A stretch of DNA of 64,000 nucleotides, from assembly GCF_019931675.1 (NCBI RefSeq), contig NZ_CP082922.1:992001-1056000 (forward strand), in the 5' to 3' direction. This DNA comes from Nocardioides rotundus (lineage in GTDB: Bacteria; Actinomycetota; Actinomycetes; Propionibacteriales; Nocardioidaceae). Below the pieces are notes generated by a model. That model saw nothing but the letters and a program-made list of their open reading frames with translations, ran no database searches and was not told where the DNA came from. Position numbers and translations under genes: made by a program. Within the stretch, counting starts at the first letter, position 1; each line of letters opens with the position of its first letter. Shown piece by piece: positions 1 through 7,573 of this stretch.

Positions 1-1
1 G

Positions 2-799
2 GTCATCGCGGGCGGACAGAGCCTGCTCCCGGTGCTGCGGATGCGGCTGAACGCGCCGGAGGTGGTCATCGACCTGGCCGCCGTACCCGGCCTCCAAGGC
101 ATCATGGAGGAGGGCGAGCACCTGGTCATCGGGGCGATGACGACCCACCACGAGGTGGCCAACGACCCGCTGATCGCCGAGCACGCGCTGCTGCTGCAGA
201 AGGCCGCCCGCGAGGTGGCCGACGCGCAGATCCGCCACCGGGGGACCCTCGGCGGCGCGCTGGCGCACGCCGACCCCGCGGGCGACCTCGGGGCGCCGAT
301 CCTCGCGCTCGGGGCGGAGATGGTGATCGGCGGGCCCGGTGGCACCCGCACGGTGCCGGCCGAGGAGTTCTTCGTCGACCTCTTCGAGACCGCCATCGGC
401 GCCGACGAGATCCTGCTCGGCGTGCGGATCCCCAAGCACACCGGCTGGGGGGCGCACTACGAGAAGTTCGTCCGGGTCGCCCACCAGTGGCCGATCGTGG
501 CCGTCGCCGCGACCGTCCGCAGCGACGGCGGCACGATCACCGAGGCGCGCGTCGGGCTGACCAACATGGGCAACCGGCCGCTGCGGGCCAAGGGTGCCGA
601 GGAGGCGCTTGCGGGCGCGACCGCGACCGAGGACGGCGTACGCTCCGCCGCCGACCAGGCCGCCGAGGGCACCCAGCCGCCCAGTGACCTCAACGGGGAC
701 GCGGAGTATCGTCGACACCTCGCGAAGGTGCTGACCCGACGGGCGGTGCTCAAGGCCGCCGGGGTCGACGTCGAGGGGCATTCGGGAGGTGCCGTCTGA
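2..799 (+). CDS. FAD-binding subunit of a molybdenum hydroxylase (CoxM/CutM-like), 5' truncated
   Basis: This is the C-terminal 265 residues of the medium, FAD-binding subunit of a xanthine dehydrogenase/CO-dehydrogenase-type enzyme. It carries electrons between the molybdenum/iron-sulfur subunits and an acceptor. The visible start is the first FAD-pyrophosphate motif (IAGGQSLLPVLRMRL). A second FAD loop follows about 80 residues on (HRGTLGGALAHADPAGDLGA), and then the CODH_A_C-type C-terminal domain. The first base of the window belongs to the previous codon, so the reading frame starts at base 2 and the true start lies outside. The stop overlaps the ATG of the downstream coxG-like gene by one base (TGATG), indicating translational coupling. 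The substrate (CO or another compound) cannot be decided from this subunit alone. Confidence 0.9.
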   Translation, partial: VIAGGQSLLPVLRMRLNAPEVVIDLAAVPGLQGIMEEGEHLVIGAMTTHHEVANDPLIAEHALLLQKAAREVADAQIRHRGTLGGALAHADPAGDLGAPILALGAEMVIGGPGGTRTVPAEEFFVDLFETAIGADEILLGVRIPKHTGWGAHYEKFVRVAHQWPIVAVAATVRSDGGTITEARVGLTNMGNRPLRAKGAEEALAGATATEDGVRSAADQAAEGTQPPSDLNGDAEYRRHLAKVLTRRAVLKAAGVDVEGHSGGAV

Positions 800-1743
800 T
801 GGAGCTTCGTCACGAGTTCACCGTGCCGACGGGCGTGCAGGAGGCCTGGGACCACTTCCAGGACATCGCCTCGGTGGCGACCTGCTTCCCCGGGGCGCAG
901 GTCACCTCGGTCGACGGCGACACGTTCTCCGGGCAGGTGAAGGTCAAGCTCGGCCCGATCGCGCTGGTCTACACCGGCCAGGGCGAGTTCGTGGAGAAGG
1001 ACGCGTCGGCGCGCCGGTTCGTCGTGGACGCCAAGGGGCGGGACAAGCGCGGCAACGGTACGGCGGGGGCCAAGGTCACCCTGACCATGACCGAGCAGGC
1101 GCCGGACTCGACCTCGGTCGAGGTGCTCACCGATCTCGCGGTCACCGGCAAGCCGGCCCAGTTCGGCCGTGGCGTCATGCAGGACGTCTCCGACAAGCTG
1201 CTCGGCCAGTTCACCCAGTGCCTGGAGCGCCAGGTGCAGGCGGGCGGGACGGCTGCGGCTTCTGCCGACTCGGGCGCTGCCACCGCTTCTGCCGGCTCCG
1301 GCGCTGCCGGGTCCGGCTCGGGCTCCGGCGACGCGCTCAGCGGTGCTGCCCCCGACTCGTCCTCGGAGGGGACGCCGCTGGCCGCCGCGGCCGCCTCGTC
1401 CTCCGGCGGCCTGCTCGCGGCCGCGGGCGCCCCGTCGGTGGGGACGGGGTCGTCGTCCGGCGCGGGCGCGTCGGGCTCGGGGTCCGGCGGGTCGGGCTCC
1501 GGCTCCGGCGGGCTGCTCGCCTCGGAGTCCGCGCCGTCGGTCGGCGCCGAGGCTCCCGCCTCGGGCGGCTCTGCGGGGTCCTCGGGTGTGTCGGCGTCCT
1601 CGGCGTCCTCGTCCGATGACGACAGCGGCGACGGAGCCCTGGACCTCGGTGCGACCGTGCTGCCGGTGCTCGCGAGGGCGTACTGGAAGCAGGCGGTCGG
1701 CGGGGTGGTCGCCCTCTGGGTGCTCCGTCGACTGTTCCGCTGA
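799..1743 (+). CDS. coxG: CoxG family SRPBCC protein with Ser/Ala/Gly linker and C-terminal membrane anchor
   Basis: A 314-residue protein with three visible parts. Residues 1-150 are a START/SRPBCC-fold domain of the CoxG (CO dehydrogenase subunit G) family, seen in MELRHEFTVPTGVQEAWDHF and the PGAQVTSVDGDTFSGQVKVK stretch. Residues 150-275 are a very low-complexity Ser/Ala/Gly-rich linker. The last 25 residues contain a hydrophobic segment (AVGGVVALWVLRRLFR) that could insert in the membrane and leave a basic tail. CoxG proteins accompany molybdenum CO dehydrogenases and have been implicated in membrane attachment of the enzyme. The ATG overlaps the preceding stop, so the two genes form one operon. 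The tether-like layout suggests the SRPBCC domain is held at the membrane on a flexible arm; that is inference. Confidence 0.85.
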   Translation: MELRHEFTVPTGVQEAWDHFQDIASVATCFPGAQVTSVDGDTFSGQVKVKLGPIALVYTGQGEFVEKDASARRFVVDAKGRDKRGNGTAGAKVTLTMTEQAPDSTSVEVLTDLAVTGKPAQFGRGVMQDVSDKLLGQFTQCLERQVQAGGTAAASADSGAATASAGSGAAGSGSGSGDALSGAAPDSSSEGTPLAAAAASSSGGLLAAAGAPSVGTGSSSGAGASGSGSGGSGSGSGGLLASESAPSVGAEAPASGGSAGSSGVSASSASSSDDDSGDGALDLGATVLPVLARAYWKQAVGGVVALWVLRRLFR

Positions 1744-1769
1744 TCCGGACACTGAGACGGATTTGTCCC

Positions 1770-1783
1770 GTTGTCCGGACAAC
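1770..1783. promoter_or_regulatory. 14-bp perfect palindrome downstream of coxG
   Basis: GTTGTCCGGACAAC is a perfect dyad 27 bases after the coxG stop. It sits in the 336-bp gap between the convergent coxG-like and alkB-like genes. Shortness and lack of a loop argue against a terminator. It may be a protein-binding site or an old operator, but no start codon lies close by. The rest of the gap holds the hairpin at 1924-1976 and nothing else recognisable. Confidence 0.3.
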
Positions 1784-1923
1784 CAGGTGGTTGACGGCGC
1801 CCGAACTGGGGTTTTCCGGCAATTTCCCGCCTGTGGGTATGGACATCGTCCCCGTGGTGACGAAACATGGTGTTCGCGCAATCGGATGCGCCACCTCGGG
1901 GAGGGGTCGGCGCCCATGTGCAT

Positions 1924-1976
1924 GGCGGCCGGTGGCTGACCGCGCTTGAGGGAGACGCGATCGGCCACCGGCCGCC
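1924..1976. terminator. Long hairpin between convergent genes, probable bidirectional terminator
   Basis: Bases 1924-1936 and 1964-1976 form a perfect 13-bp G+C-rich inverted repeat (arm GGCGGCCGGTGGC). It extends inward by a wobble and two more pairs and leaves a loop of about 21 bases. The hairpin lies between the 3' ends of coxG (+) and the AlkB-like gene (-). No T-tract follows, which is usual for intrinsic terminators in high-G+C actinobacteria. Confidence 0.55.
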
Positions 1977-2079
1977 TCTTCATCTCCTTCCGCTCCGGCC
2001 GGACGTCATACGTTCCGGAGGACCGGTTCCTCAGTTCGGATGACGTCCCGGGCCGGGCGGCCCGTGGGGCGGCCTCGGC

Positions 2080-2700
2080 TCAGAAGACGTGTCGCGGGCG
2101 GAACTGGACCGACAGCCGCGGGCCCGCGTTCGCCACCTTGGGTACGGCGTGCTCCCAGGTCCGCTGACAGGAGCCGCCCATCACCACCAGGTCGCCGTGC
2201 CCCATCGTCACCGCGATCGACTCGCCCCCGCCGCGCGGGCGCAGCGTGAGCCGCCGCGGGTCGCCGACCGAAACGATCGCGACCATCGTGTCCTGGGTCC
2301 GCCCCCGGCCGAAGGTGTCGCCGTGCCAGGCCACCGAGTCCCGGCCGTCGCGGTAGTAGCAGCAGCCGGCGGTCACGAACCGCTCGCCCAGCTCGGGCTG
2401 GTAGTGGTCCGAGAGCGCCTCGCGCGCCTCGACCAGCGTGGGGTGGGGGAGCGGCTCGCCGATCCCGTAGGTGTGCACCAGGCGCGGGACGTCGACCACC
2501 CGGTCGTACATCTGCCGCTGCTCGGCCCGCCACGGCACCTCGCGCACCAGGGTCTCGAAGACCTCGTCGGCGTCGGCCAGCCAGCTGCGTCGTACGTCGA
2601 TCCAGGCTCCGCGGGTCAAGGTCGTCCGCTCCACCCCGGCGGACAGGGTGGCGACCAGAGGAGCCTGCTCCGCGGCGAACAGCGTCCCTTGGAAGTCCAT
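2080..2700 (-). CDS. AlkB-like 2-oxoglutarate/Fe(II)-dependent DNA repair dioxygenase
   Basis: A 206-residue protein of the AlkB family, which oxidatively demethylates alkylated bases such as 1-methyladenine and 3-methylcytosine using Fe(II) and 2-oxoglutarate. The iron-binding H-x-D is in VAWHGDTFGRG, the distal histidine in TWEHAVPKV, and the 2-oxoglutarate-binding arginines in the terminal LSVQFRPRHVF. The substrate-side LTLRPRGGG strand is also typical. The frame is open upstream, but the ATG at 2700 (MDFQGTLFAAEQ) fits the usual family length. It stands alone, convergent with coxG. A perfect LexA box lies 21 bases upstream of the start, so it is probably part of the SOS regulon. Confidence 0.88.
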   Translation of the reverse strand: MDFQGTLFAAEQAPLVATLSAGVERTTLTRGAWIDVRRSWLADADEVFETLVREVPWRAEQRQMYDRVVDVPRLVHTYGIGEPLPHPTLVEAREALSDHYQPELGERFVTAGCCYYRDGRDSVAWHGDTFGRGRTQDTMVAIVSVGDPRRLTLRPRGGGESIAVTMGHGDLVVMGGSCQRTWEHAVPKVANAGPRLSVQFRPRHVF

Positions 2701-2720
2701 GTCCCGACGGTAGCAGACGA

Positions 2721-2736
2721 TCGAACGGGTGTTCGA
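2721..2736. promoter_or_regulatory. LexA/SOS box upstream of the AlkB-like gene
   Basis: TCGAACGGGTGTTCGA matches the actinobacterial and Bacillus-type SOS consensus (TCGAAC-N4-GTTCGA, around CGAACRNRYGTTYG) at every fixed position. It starts 21 bases upstream of the AlkB-like ATG at 2700, where bound LexA would block transcription. It also lies about 95 bases upstream of the original ABC-ATPase start at 2831 on the other strand, so it could in principle affect both. Confidence 0.82.
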
Positions 2737-2830
2737 CAGCCCGGATCGTGGCGCGATCAGGGGCGAGCCGGGGGTGACTGGGGAACAATCCTGTTGCGCC
2801 GGGTTCGGTGCGACCCGCCACCATGGGGGC

Positions 2831-2895
2831 GTGAAGACCTTCTGGAACCGACGTTCCGCTCCTGCCGCAACAAGCGCCGACTCACCGTCAACTAG
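2831..2895 (+). pseudogene. Detached 5' end of the ABC transporter ATPase gene, cut off by the IS
   Basis: A GTG at 2831 opens a frame reading MKTFWNRRSAPAATSADSPS and ending at the CTAG where the insertion sequence begins. If bases 2896-3860 are removed, leaving one CTAG, the frame continues without a stop into the ATP-binding domain that now starts at 3904. The join would be a Ser/Ala/Asp-rich linker built on three copies of a 21-bp unit beginning GCGCCGACTC (2874, 3860, 3881). This segment is therefore the natural N-terminus of the downstream ATPase (inference from frame continuity), separated from it by the insertion. Confidence 0.7.
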
Positions 2896-2941
2896 GGCGT
2901 GTCTCCCAAAGAACGCGGGGTCGAGCCGGGATTGTTGACGC

Positions 2942-3322
2942 ATGTCGCGTTCTGCGGTGCTGACTGACGCTCAGTGGGCTCGGATCGAGCCGTTGATGCC
3001 CTCCTCGGACGGCCAGCGGGGTCGGCCGTTTCGCGATCACCGACAGGTGATCGAGGGCATCGTCTACCGGTTCCGGACCGGGGTGGCGTGGCGGGACCTG
3101 CCCGAGTCCTTCGGCCCGTGGCAGACGATCTGGAAGCGCCACAAGCGGTTCAGCACCGACGGAACGTGGGACAAGGTACATGCCCGGCTGGTCGCCGAAG
3201 CCGACGCCGCCGGGCAGGTCGAGTGGGACGTGTCGGTGGACTCCACGATCAACCGGGCGCACCAGCACGCCACCACGTTGAGCCGCATCGAGGTGCCAGC
3301 CGGGCGCCGCACGGGGGGCTGA
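2942..3322 (+). CDS. IS5-family transposase, N-terminal part (orfA)
   Basis: A 126-residue ORF with the helix-turn-helix-like N-terminal domain of IS5 transposases (LTDAQWARIEPLMP, VIEGIVYRFRTGVAWRDLPE, FGPWQTIWKRHKRF). It also holds the first catalytic aspartate of the DDE triad in VSVDSTINRAHQH. The frame ends at TGA 3320-3322 just after a run of six G (3313-3318). The protein continues in the +1 frame as orfB. Full-length transposase would need ribosomal frameshifting at the G run, which is common in this group. Alternatively, a single-base indel may have inactivated the gene. Confidence 0.88.
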   Translation: MSRSAVLTDAQWARIEPLMPSSDGQRGRPFRDHRQVIEGIVYRFRTGVAWRDLPESFGPWQTIWKRHKRFSTDGTWDKVHARLVAEADAAGQVEWDVSVDSTINRAHQHATTLSRIEVPAGRRTGG

Positions 3323-3845
3323 GTCGAACTACAAGGACCTGCGTGCCGAGCCCCCTGACCACGCGCTCGGTCGCTCCCGCGGCGGGATGTCGACCAAGAT
3401 CCACCAACTCGTCGATGGGCAGGGCCGCCCGCTGGTCATCGCGCTCACGCCCGGCCAGGCCGGCGACTCCCCGATGCTCAAGCCACTCCTGTCGCACCTG
3501 GCCGTCAAGCGCCTCGGTCCGGGGCGGCCGCGCACTCGCCCGGACGCCGTGCTCGGCGACAAGGCCTACTCATCCCGCGCGATCCGCGCCGAGCTGCGAT
3601 CCCGCCGAGTCAGGGCGGTCATCCCGCAGCCTTCGGACCAGATCGCCCACCGCAAACGGCGCGGATCGGCCGGCGGTCGTCCGCCCTCATTCGACGCCGT
3701 GACCTACAGGGGGCGCAACGTCATCGAGCGGTCCTTCAACGACCACAAGCAATGGCGCGGCCTGGCCACCCGCTACGACAAGCTCGCGGTGGTCTATCGA
3801 GGAGGCGTCGTCCTACGCGCCATCACCATCTGGCTTCGCGAATAG
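3312..3845 (+). CDS. IS5-family transposase, catalytic part (orfB, frameshift product)
   Basis: Read from the shift site near 3313-3318, this frame gives GAESNYKDLRAEPPDHALGR followed by GGMSTKIHQLVDG, the normal continuation of IS5 transposases. The second catalytic aspartate is in AVLGDKAYSS and the glutamate in NVIERSFNDHKQWRGLATRY. Internal initiation at ATG 3387 would give 152 residues lacking the first Asp. The stop TAG (3843-3845) touches the right inverted repeat. The start given is the first codon after the presumed shift, not a start codon. Confidence 0.82.
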   Translation, partial: RGAESNYKDLRAEPPDHALGRSRGGMSTKIHQLVDGQGRPLVIALTPGQAGDSPMLKPLLSHLAVKRLGPGRPRTRPDAVLGDKAYSSRAIRAELRSRRVRAVIPQPSDQIAHRKRRGSAGGRPPSFDAVTYRGRNVIERSFNDHKQWRGLATRYDKLAVVYRGGVVLRAITIWLRE

Positions 3846-3903
3846 GGAGACACGCCCTAGCGCCGACTCGGGGTCAACTGGCGCCGACTCGGCGGGACGG
3901 GGG

Positions 3904-4635
3904 GTGGTGGCCGCGGCGGCGCACGACCTGGTCAAGACCTACGGGCACGACGAGGCGGAGGTGCGGGCGTTGGACGGGGTCAGCGTCGACCTCTACGCCG
4001 GCCAGTTCACCGCGGTCATGGGGCCCTCGGGCTCGGGCAAGTCCACGCTCATGCACTGCCTGGCCGCCCTCGACACTCCCACGAGCGGCGACGTCGAGGT
4101 GGACGGCTCCCGGCTCGCGGGGATGAAGGACAAGGCGCTCACCACCCTGCGGCGGGAGCGGATCGGGTTCGTCTTCCAGGCGTTCAACCTGGTTCCCACC
4201 CTGACCGCGGAGGAGAACATCCTGCTGCCGCTGTCCCTGGCCGGGCGCAAGCCCGACCCGGAGTGGTACGACCGGGTGATCGACGCGGTCGACCTGCGCT
4301 CCCGACTGCACCACCGCCCCTCGGAGATGTCCGGCGGCCAGCAGCAGCGGGCCGCCTGTGCACGGGCCCTGGTCAGCCGGCCGGCGATCGTCTTCGCCGA
4401 CGAGCCGACGGGCAACCTGGACTCCACCAGCAGCGCCGAGGTGCTGGCGTTCCTGCGGCGCAGCGTCGACGACTTCGGGCAGACCATCGTGATGGTGACC
4501 CACGACCCCGTCGCGGCGTCGTACACCGACCGCGTCGTCTTCCTCAAGGACGGGCGGGTCGTCGACGAGATCGTCGCCCCCGACCGCGACCGCATCCTGG
4601 CCGCGATGGCGGACCTCTCCCGCAAGGAGGCGTGA
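3904..4635 (+). CDS. ABC transporter ATP-binding protein (MacB/LolD-like), 5' end displaced by IS
   Basis: A 243-residue ATPase with all ABC motifs: Walker A GPSGSGKS (residues 40-47), Q-loop FVFQAFNLVPTL, signature MSGGQQQRAACARAL, Walker B AIVFADEPTGNLDS and the switch histidine in VMVTHD. The sequence is of the MacB/LolD/FtsE type that works with FtsX-fold permeases; the permease follows two bases after the stop. GTG codons at 3904 and 3907 are the first possible starts after the IS. Neither has a convincing ribosome-binding site. In-frame sequence upstream of the IS (2831-2895) supplies the original N-terminus, so the current product is shortened by about 36 residues of linker. The catalytic domain is complete. 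Confidence 0.88.
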   Translation: MVAAAAHDLVKTYGHDEAEVRALDGVSVDLYAGQFTAVMGPSGSGKSTLMHCLAALDTPTSGDVEVDGSRLAGMKDKALTTLRRERIGFVFQAFNLVPTLTAEENILLPLSLAGRKPDPEWYDRVIDAVDLRSRLHHRPSEMSGGQQQRAACARALVSRPAIVFADEPTGNLDSTSSAEVLAFLRRSVDDFGQTIVMVTHDPVAASYTDRVVFLKDGRVVDEIVAPDRDRILAAMADLSRKEA

Positions 4636-4636
4636 G

Positions 4637-7192
4637 GTGTTCCGCCTGACCTGGCGCACCCTGCTGGCGCGCAAGGTGCGCCTGGTGATGAGCACGCTGG
4701 CGATCGTGCTCGGGATCGGCTTCCTCGCCGGCGTGCTGACCTTCTCCAACGGCCTGTCGAGCACCTTCGACGGGATCATCAAGGGCTCGACACCGGACGC
4801 CACGGTGCGCCCGGCCGGGACGGACTCCTTCAGCGCGGTCGGGGCGGGCAACAGCGCGACCATCACGCCCGAGGACGTGGACCGGCTGACCGCGCTGCCC
4901 GAGGTCGAGCGCGCCGACGGCAGCGTCGACGGGCTCGGGCTCTATCTCCTCGACGAGGACGGCAAGCTCGTCGGCGGCCAGGGCGCCCCGACGCTGGCGT
5001 TCAACCATGCCGACGTCCCCAACCTGCTCGGCGAGCCGTCGCTCCGGCTGGTCGACGGCGCCTGGCCGACCGGAGCCGACGACGTCGTGCTGGACAGCGG
5101 CGCCGCCGAGCGCGCGGGCTACCGGATCGGGGACGAGGTCACCGTCATCGCCCCGTCGGGCGACTCGGTCCGCGACGCCCGGAGGACCTTCACGCTCAGC
5201 GGCACCGCCGAGTTCAACGGAGGCGGCACCGCCGGCTCGGTGCTGGTGATCTTCTCCACCGCTACCGCCCAGCAGCTCTTCCTCGGCGGGCAGGACGCCT
5301 TCACCAGCGTCGCCCTCACCGCGGCCCCCGGAGTGACCCAGCAGGAACTGGCCACCGCAGCGGACCGGGTCGCGCCCGCCGGCTTCGACGCCGTCACCGG
5401 CGACCGGGTGGTCGAGGAGTCGCAGGCCGCGATCGGCCAGTTCCTCGACGTGATCTCGACCTTCCTCATCGTCTTCGCGGTGATCGCGATCCTGGTCGGC
5501 GGCTTCATCATCGCCAACACCTTCACCATCCTGGTCGCGCAGCGGGTGCGCGAGCTGGCGCTGCTGCGGGCGCTCGGCGCGAGCCGGAAGCAGGTACGAC
5601 GGTCGGTGCTGGTCGAGGCCGCGCTGATGGCGCTGATCGGCTCCGCGCTCGGGATCCTCGTCGGTCTCGGACTGGCGCGGGCGCTCGCCGGGCTGTTCCG
5701 GAACTTCGGCCTGGACATCAGCGCCGACACCCTCACCCTCACGCCGTTCACTGTGCTGGCGGCCTTCGCCGTCGGGCTGGTGGTCACCATGGTCTCGGCC
5801 TACCTGCCCGCACGGCGGGCCGCACGGACCGCGCCGGTCGCCGCGATGCGGGCCGAGGCGGCGACCCCCGCCGAGGGGTCCCTGCGCCGCCGGTCGCTCA
5901 TCGGCGGGGTGCTGATCGTCATCGGGATCGGCCTGGCTGTCGTCGGGCTGCGCGGCGGCCCCGGCAACGACGCGATCTGGATCGGCGTCGCGGCCGTGCT
6001 GTGGATCCTCACCGCGGCGGCACTGAGCCCCGTGCTCGGGCACCCGCTGCTGGTCGCCTGCCGTGCGCTGTTCGGCCGGGTCTTCGGCACCACCGGCCGG
6101 CTGGCCGGTGAGAACGCGCTGCGCAACCCCCGCCGTACCGGCGCCACGGCCGCCGCCCTGATGATCGGTCTCGCGCTGGTCTCGGCGGTCGGCACCCTCG
6201 CCGCGTCGATGAGCGCCACCAGCGACGAGCTCGTCGACGAGCAGTTCGCCTCCGACTTCCTCGTGCAGTCGGCCAGCTTCCAGAGCTTCCCCACCGGCAT
6301 CGGCGACGACATGGAGCAGGTGGACGGGGTCGAGACGGTCAGCCGCAACCAGTTCGCGATGGCGCTCGTGGACGGCGAGCCCGCGTCCCTGCTGGGCGTC
6401 CAGCCCAGCTTCCACGACATCTACCGGCTCGACATGCGGTCCGGCACCCAGGAGATGCGCGGCGACCAGACGATCATCACCACCGACGCCGCGAAGGAGT
6501 ACGGCGTGGGCGTGGGCGACGAGCTCGAGCTGACCGTGCCCGGGGACCGCCGGGCCTCGGTCGAGGTGGCCGGCATCTTCGAGCCCTCCCAGGTGGCCGG
6601 TGCGATCAACGTGCCGATGTCGGTGCTGACCGACCTCGGACTCAACCGGACCGACAACACGCTGAGCATCAACGTCGAGCCCGGCGCCGACCTGGCGGCG
6701 GTGCAGGCCGACCTCGAGGAGGTCGTGGCGGACGTGCCGATCGTCAGCGTGCAGGACAAGGCCCAGTTCGCCGAGTCGATCCAGGGCCAGATCAACCAGC
6801 TGCTGGCGATGATCTACGGCCTGCTCGCACTGGCCATCGTCATCGCGGTCATCGGCATCATCAACACCCTGGGGCTCAGCGTGATCGAGCGGACCCGGGA
6901 GATCGGCCTGTTGCGCGCGGTCGGGCTCTCCCGGGCGCGGCTGCGTCGGATGGTGACCCTGGAGTCGGTGACCATCTCGGTGATGGGCGCCGTGCTGGGC
7001 ATGGTCATCGGGCTCGTCGTGGGCGTGCTGCTGCGCGAGTCGCTCAAGGACGACCTGACCGTGCTGTCGCTGCCCTGGGGGAGTCTGCTCACGTTCCTCG
7101 CGGTCGCCGTGCTCTTCGGGGTGCTGGCCGCGGTGGTGCCGGCGATCCGTGCCTCGCGGCTGAAGGTGCTGGACGCGATCGCGACCGAGTGA
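4637..7192 (+). CDS. ABC transporter permease with two FtsX-type domains
   Basis: An 851-residue integral membrane protein. Membrane segment 1 is near residues 15-35 and is followed by an extracytoplasmic MacB-like core domain. The first FtsX domain (about 265-390) has three membrane segments and the conserved VRELALLRALGASRKQVRRS loop. Two further membrane segments lie near 420-470, then a second core domain, then the second FtsX domain (about 720-851) with the matching TREIGLLRAVGLSRARLRRM loop. This duplicated layout is usual for actinobacterial permeases that pair with LolD/MacB-like ATPases and move lipids, peptides or drugs by mechanotransmission. GTG start 4637 is coupled to the ATPase stop. 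The substrate is unknown. Expression may be impaired by the upstream IS. Confidence 0.9.
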   Translation: MFRLTWRTLLARKVRLVMSTLAIVLGIGFLAGVLTFSNGLSSTFDGIIKGSTPDATVRPAGTDSFSAVGAGNSATITPEDVDRLTALPEVERADGSVDGLGLYLLDEDGKLVGGQGAPTLAFNHADVPNLLGEPSLRLVDGAWPTGADDVVLDSGAAERAGYRIGDEVTVIAPSGDSVRDARRTFTLSGTAEFNGGGTAGSVLVIFSTATAQQLFLGGQDAFTSVALTAAPGVTQQELATAADRVAPAGFDAVTGDRVVEESQAAIGQFLDVISTFLIVFAVIAILVGGFIIANTFTILVAQRVRELALLRALGASRKQVRRSVLVEAALMALIGSALGILVGLGLARALAGLFRNFGLDISADTLTLTPFTVLAAFAVGLVVTMVSAYLPARRAARTAPVAAMRAEAATPAEGSLRRRSLIGGVLIVIGIGLAVVGLRGGPGNDAIWIGVAAVLWILTAAALSPVLGHPLLVACRALFGRVFGTTGRLAGENALRNPRRTGATAAALMIGLALVSAVGTLAASMSATSDELVDEQFASDFLVQSASFQSFPTGIGDDMEQVDGVETVSRNQFAMALVDGEPASLLGVQPSFHDIYRLDMRSGTQEMRGDQTIITTDAAKEYGVGVGDELELTVPGDRRASVEVAGIFEPSQVAGAINVPMSVLTDLGLNRTDNTLSINVEPGADLAAVQADLEEVVADVPIVSVQDKAQFAESIQGQINQLLAMIYGLLALAIVIAVIGIINTLGLSVIERTREIGLLRAVGLSRARLRRMVTLESVTISVMGAVLGMVIGLVVGVLLRESLKDDLTVLSLPWGSLLTFLAVAVLFGVLAAVVPAIRASRLKVLDAIATE

Positions 7193-7197
7193 GTCCC

Positions 7198-7542
7198 TCA
7201 GAGGTGCCCGAGCGGAGCGCTGGCCTGGGCGGACTCCTCGCAGATCCACATCGGGTCGGGGCCGCCCAGGTCGGGCTGGATGTAGAGGCTGTGCTCGGGC
7301 GCCTCGGCGCAGTGCAAGCACAGCGGCCACCGCAGCCCGGCCTCGAACAGGGCGTCCTGCACGTCCTGCGCGACCAGCCCGGCGACGTACTCCCGGCCCT
7401 CGGGCCACTGCTCGGCCCACCACTGGCGCTGCGCCAGGGCCTCCTCGAGCGCATCCACGGCGGACGGGGTGGCCTGCTTCCTGGCGGTCAGGTCGGCGAG
7501 CACGGCGGCACGCGCGGTGAGCATCAGGTCGTCCACCCCCAC
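7198..7542 (-). CDS. Small hypothetical protein with a C-x2-C motif
   Basis: About 114 residues, not assigned to a family. The N-terminal half is predicted helical (LMLTARAAVLADLTARKQAT, VDALEEALAQRQWWAEQWPE). The C-terminal half has a possible metal-binding set of cysteines, WPLCLHCAEAPEHS and a later MWICEE. In-frame GTG codons at 7542 and 7536 and an ATG five codons later are candidate starts; codon bias supports the frame up to here. It is convergent with the ABC permease (5-bp gap) and divergent from cutC, whose GTG is only 31 bases away. The two promoters must therefore overlap. Confidence 0.6.
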   Translation of the reverse strand: MGVDDLMLTARAAVLADLTARKQATPSAVDALEEALAQRQWWAEQWPEGREYVAGLVAQDVQDALFEAGLRWPLCLHCAEAPEHSLYIQPDLGGPDPMWICEESAQASAPLGHL

Positions 7543-7573
7543 ATTGTGCTCCGCGGCGCCTAGAGTGCGGGAC

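Larger units (their letters stand above)
2892..3860 (+). mobile_element. IS5-type insertion sequence (about 961 bp) with perfect 12-bp ends and CTAG target duplication
   Basis: The element has perfect inverted terminal repeats GGCGTGTCTCCC (2896-2907) and GGGAGACACGCC (3845-3856), flanked on both sides by CTAG (2892-2895 and 3857-3860). CTAG is a target commonly duplicated by IS5-family elements. It encodes one transposase split over two overlapping frames (orfA/orfB), with the orfB stop codon reaching the right terminal repeat. Length, ends, frameshift arrangement and the DDE residues fit the IS5 family (probably the IS427 group). It has inserted in the 5' part of the downstream ABC-ATPase gene. 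The ends are undamaged, which suggests a recent and possibly still mobile copy. Confidence 0.92.

Noticed and set aside
1946..2167. 73-codon open frame downstream of coxG
   Set aside because: It overlaps the AlkB-like gene on the opposite strand and the terminator-like hairpin, and has no start context or recognisable domain.
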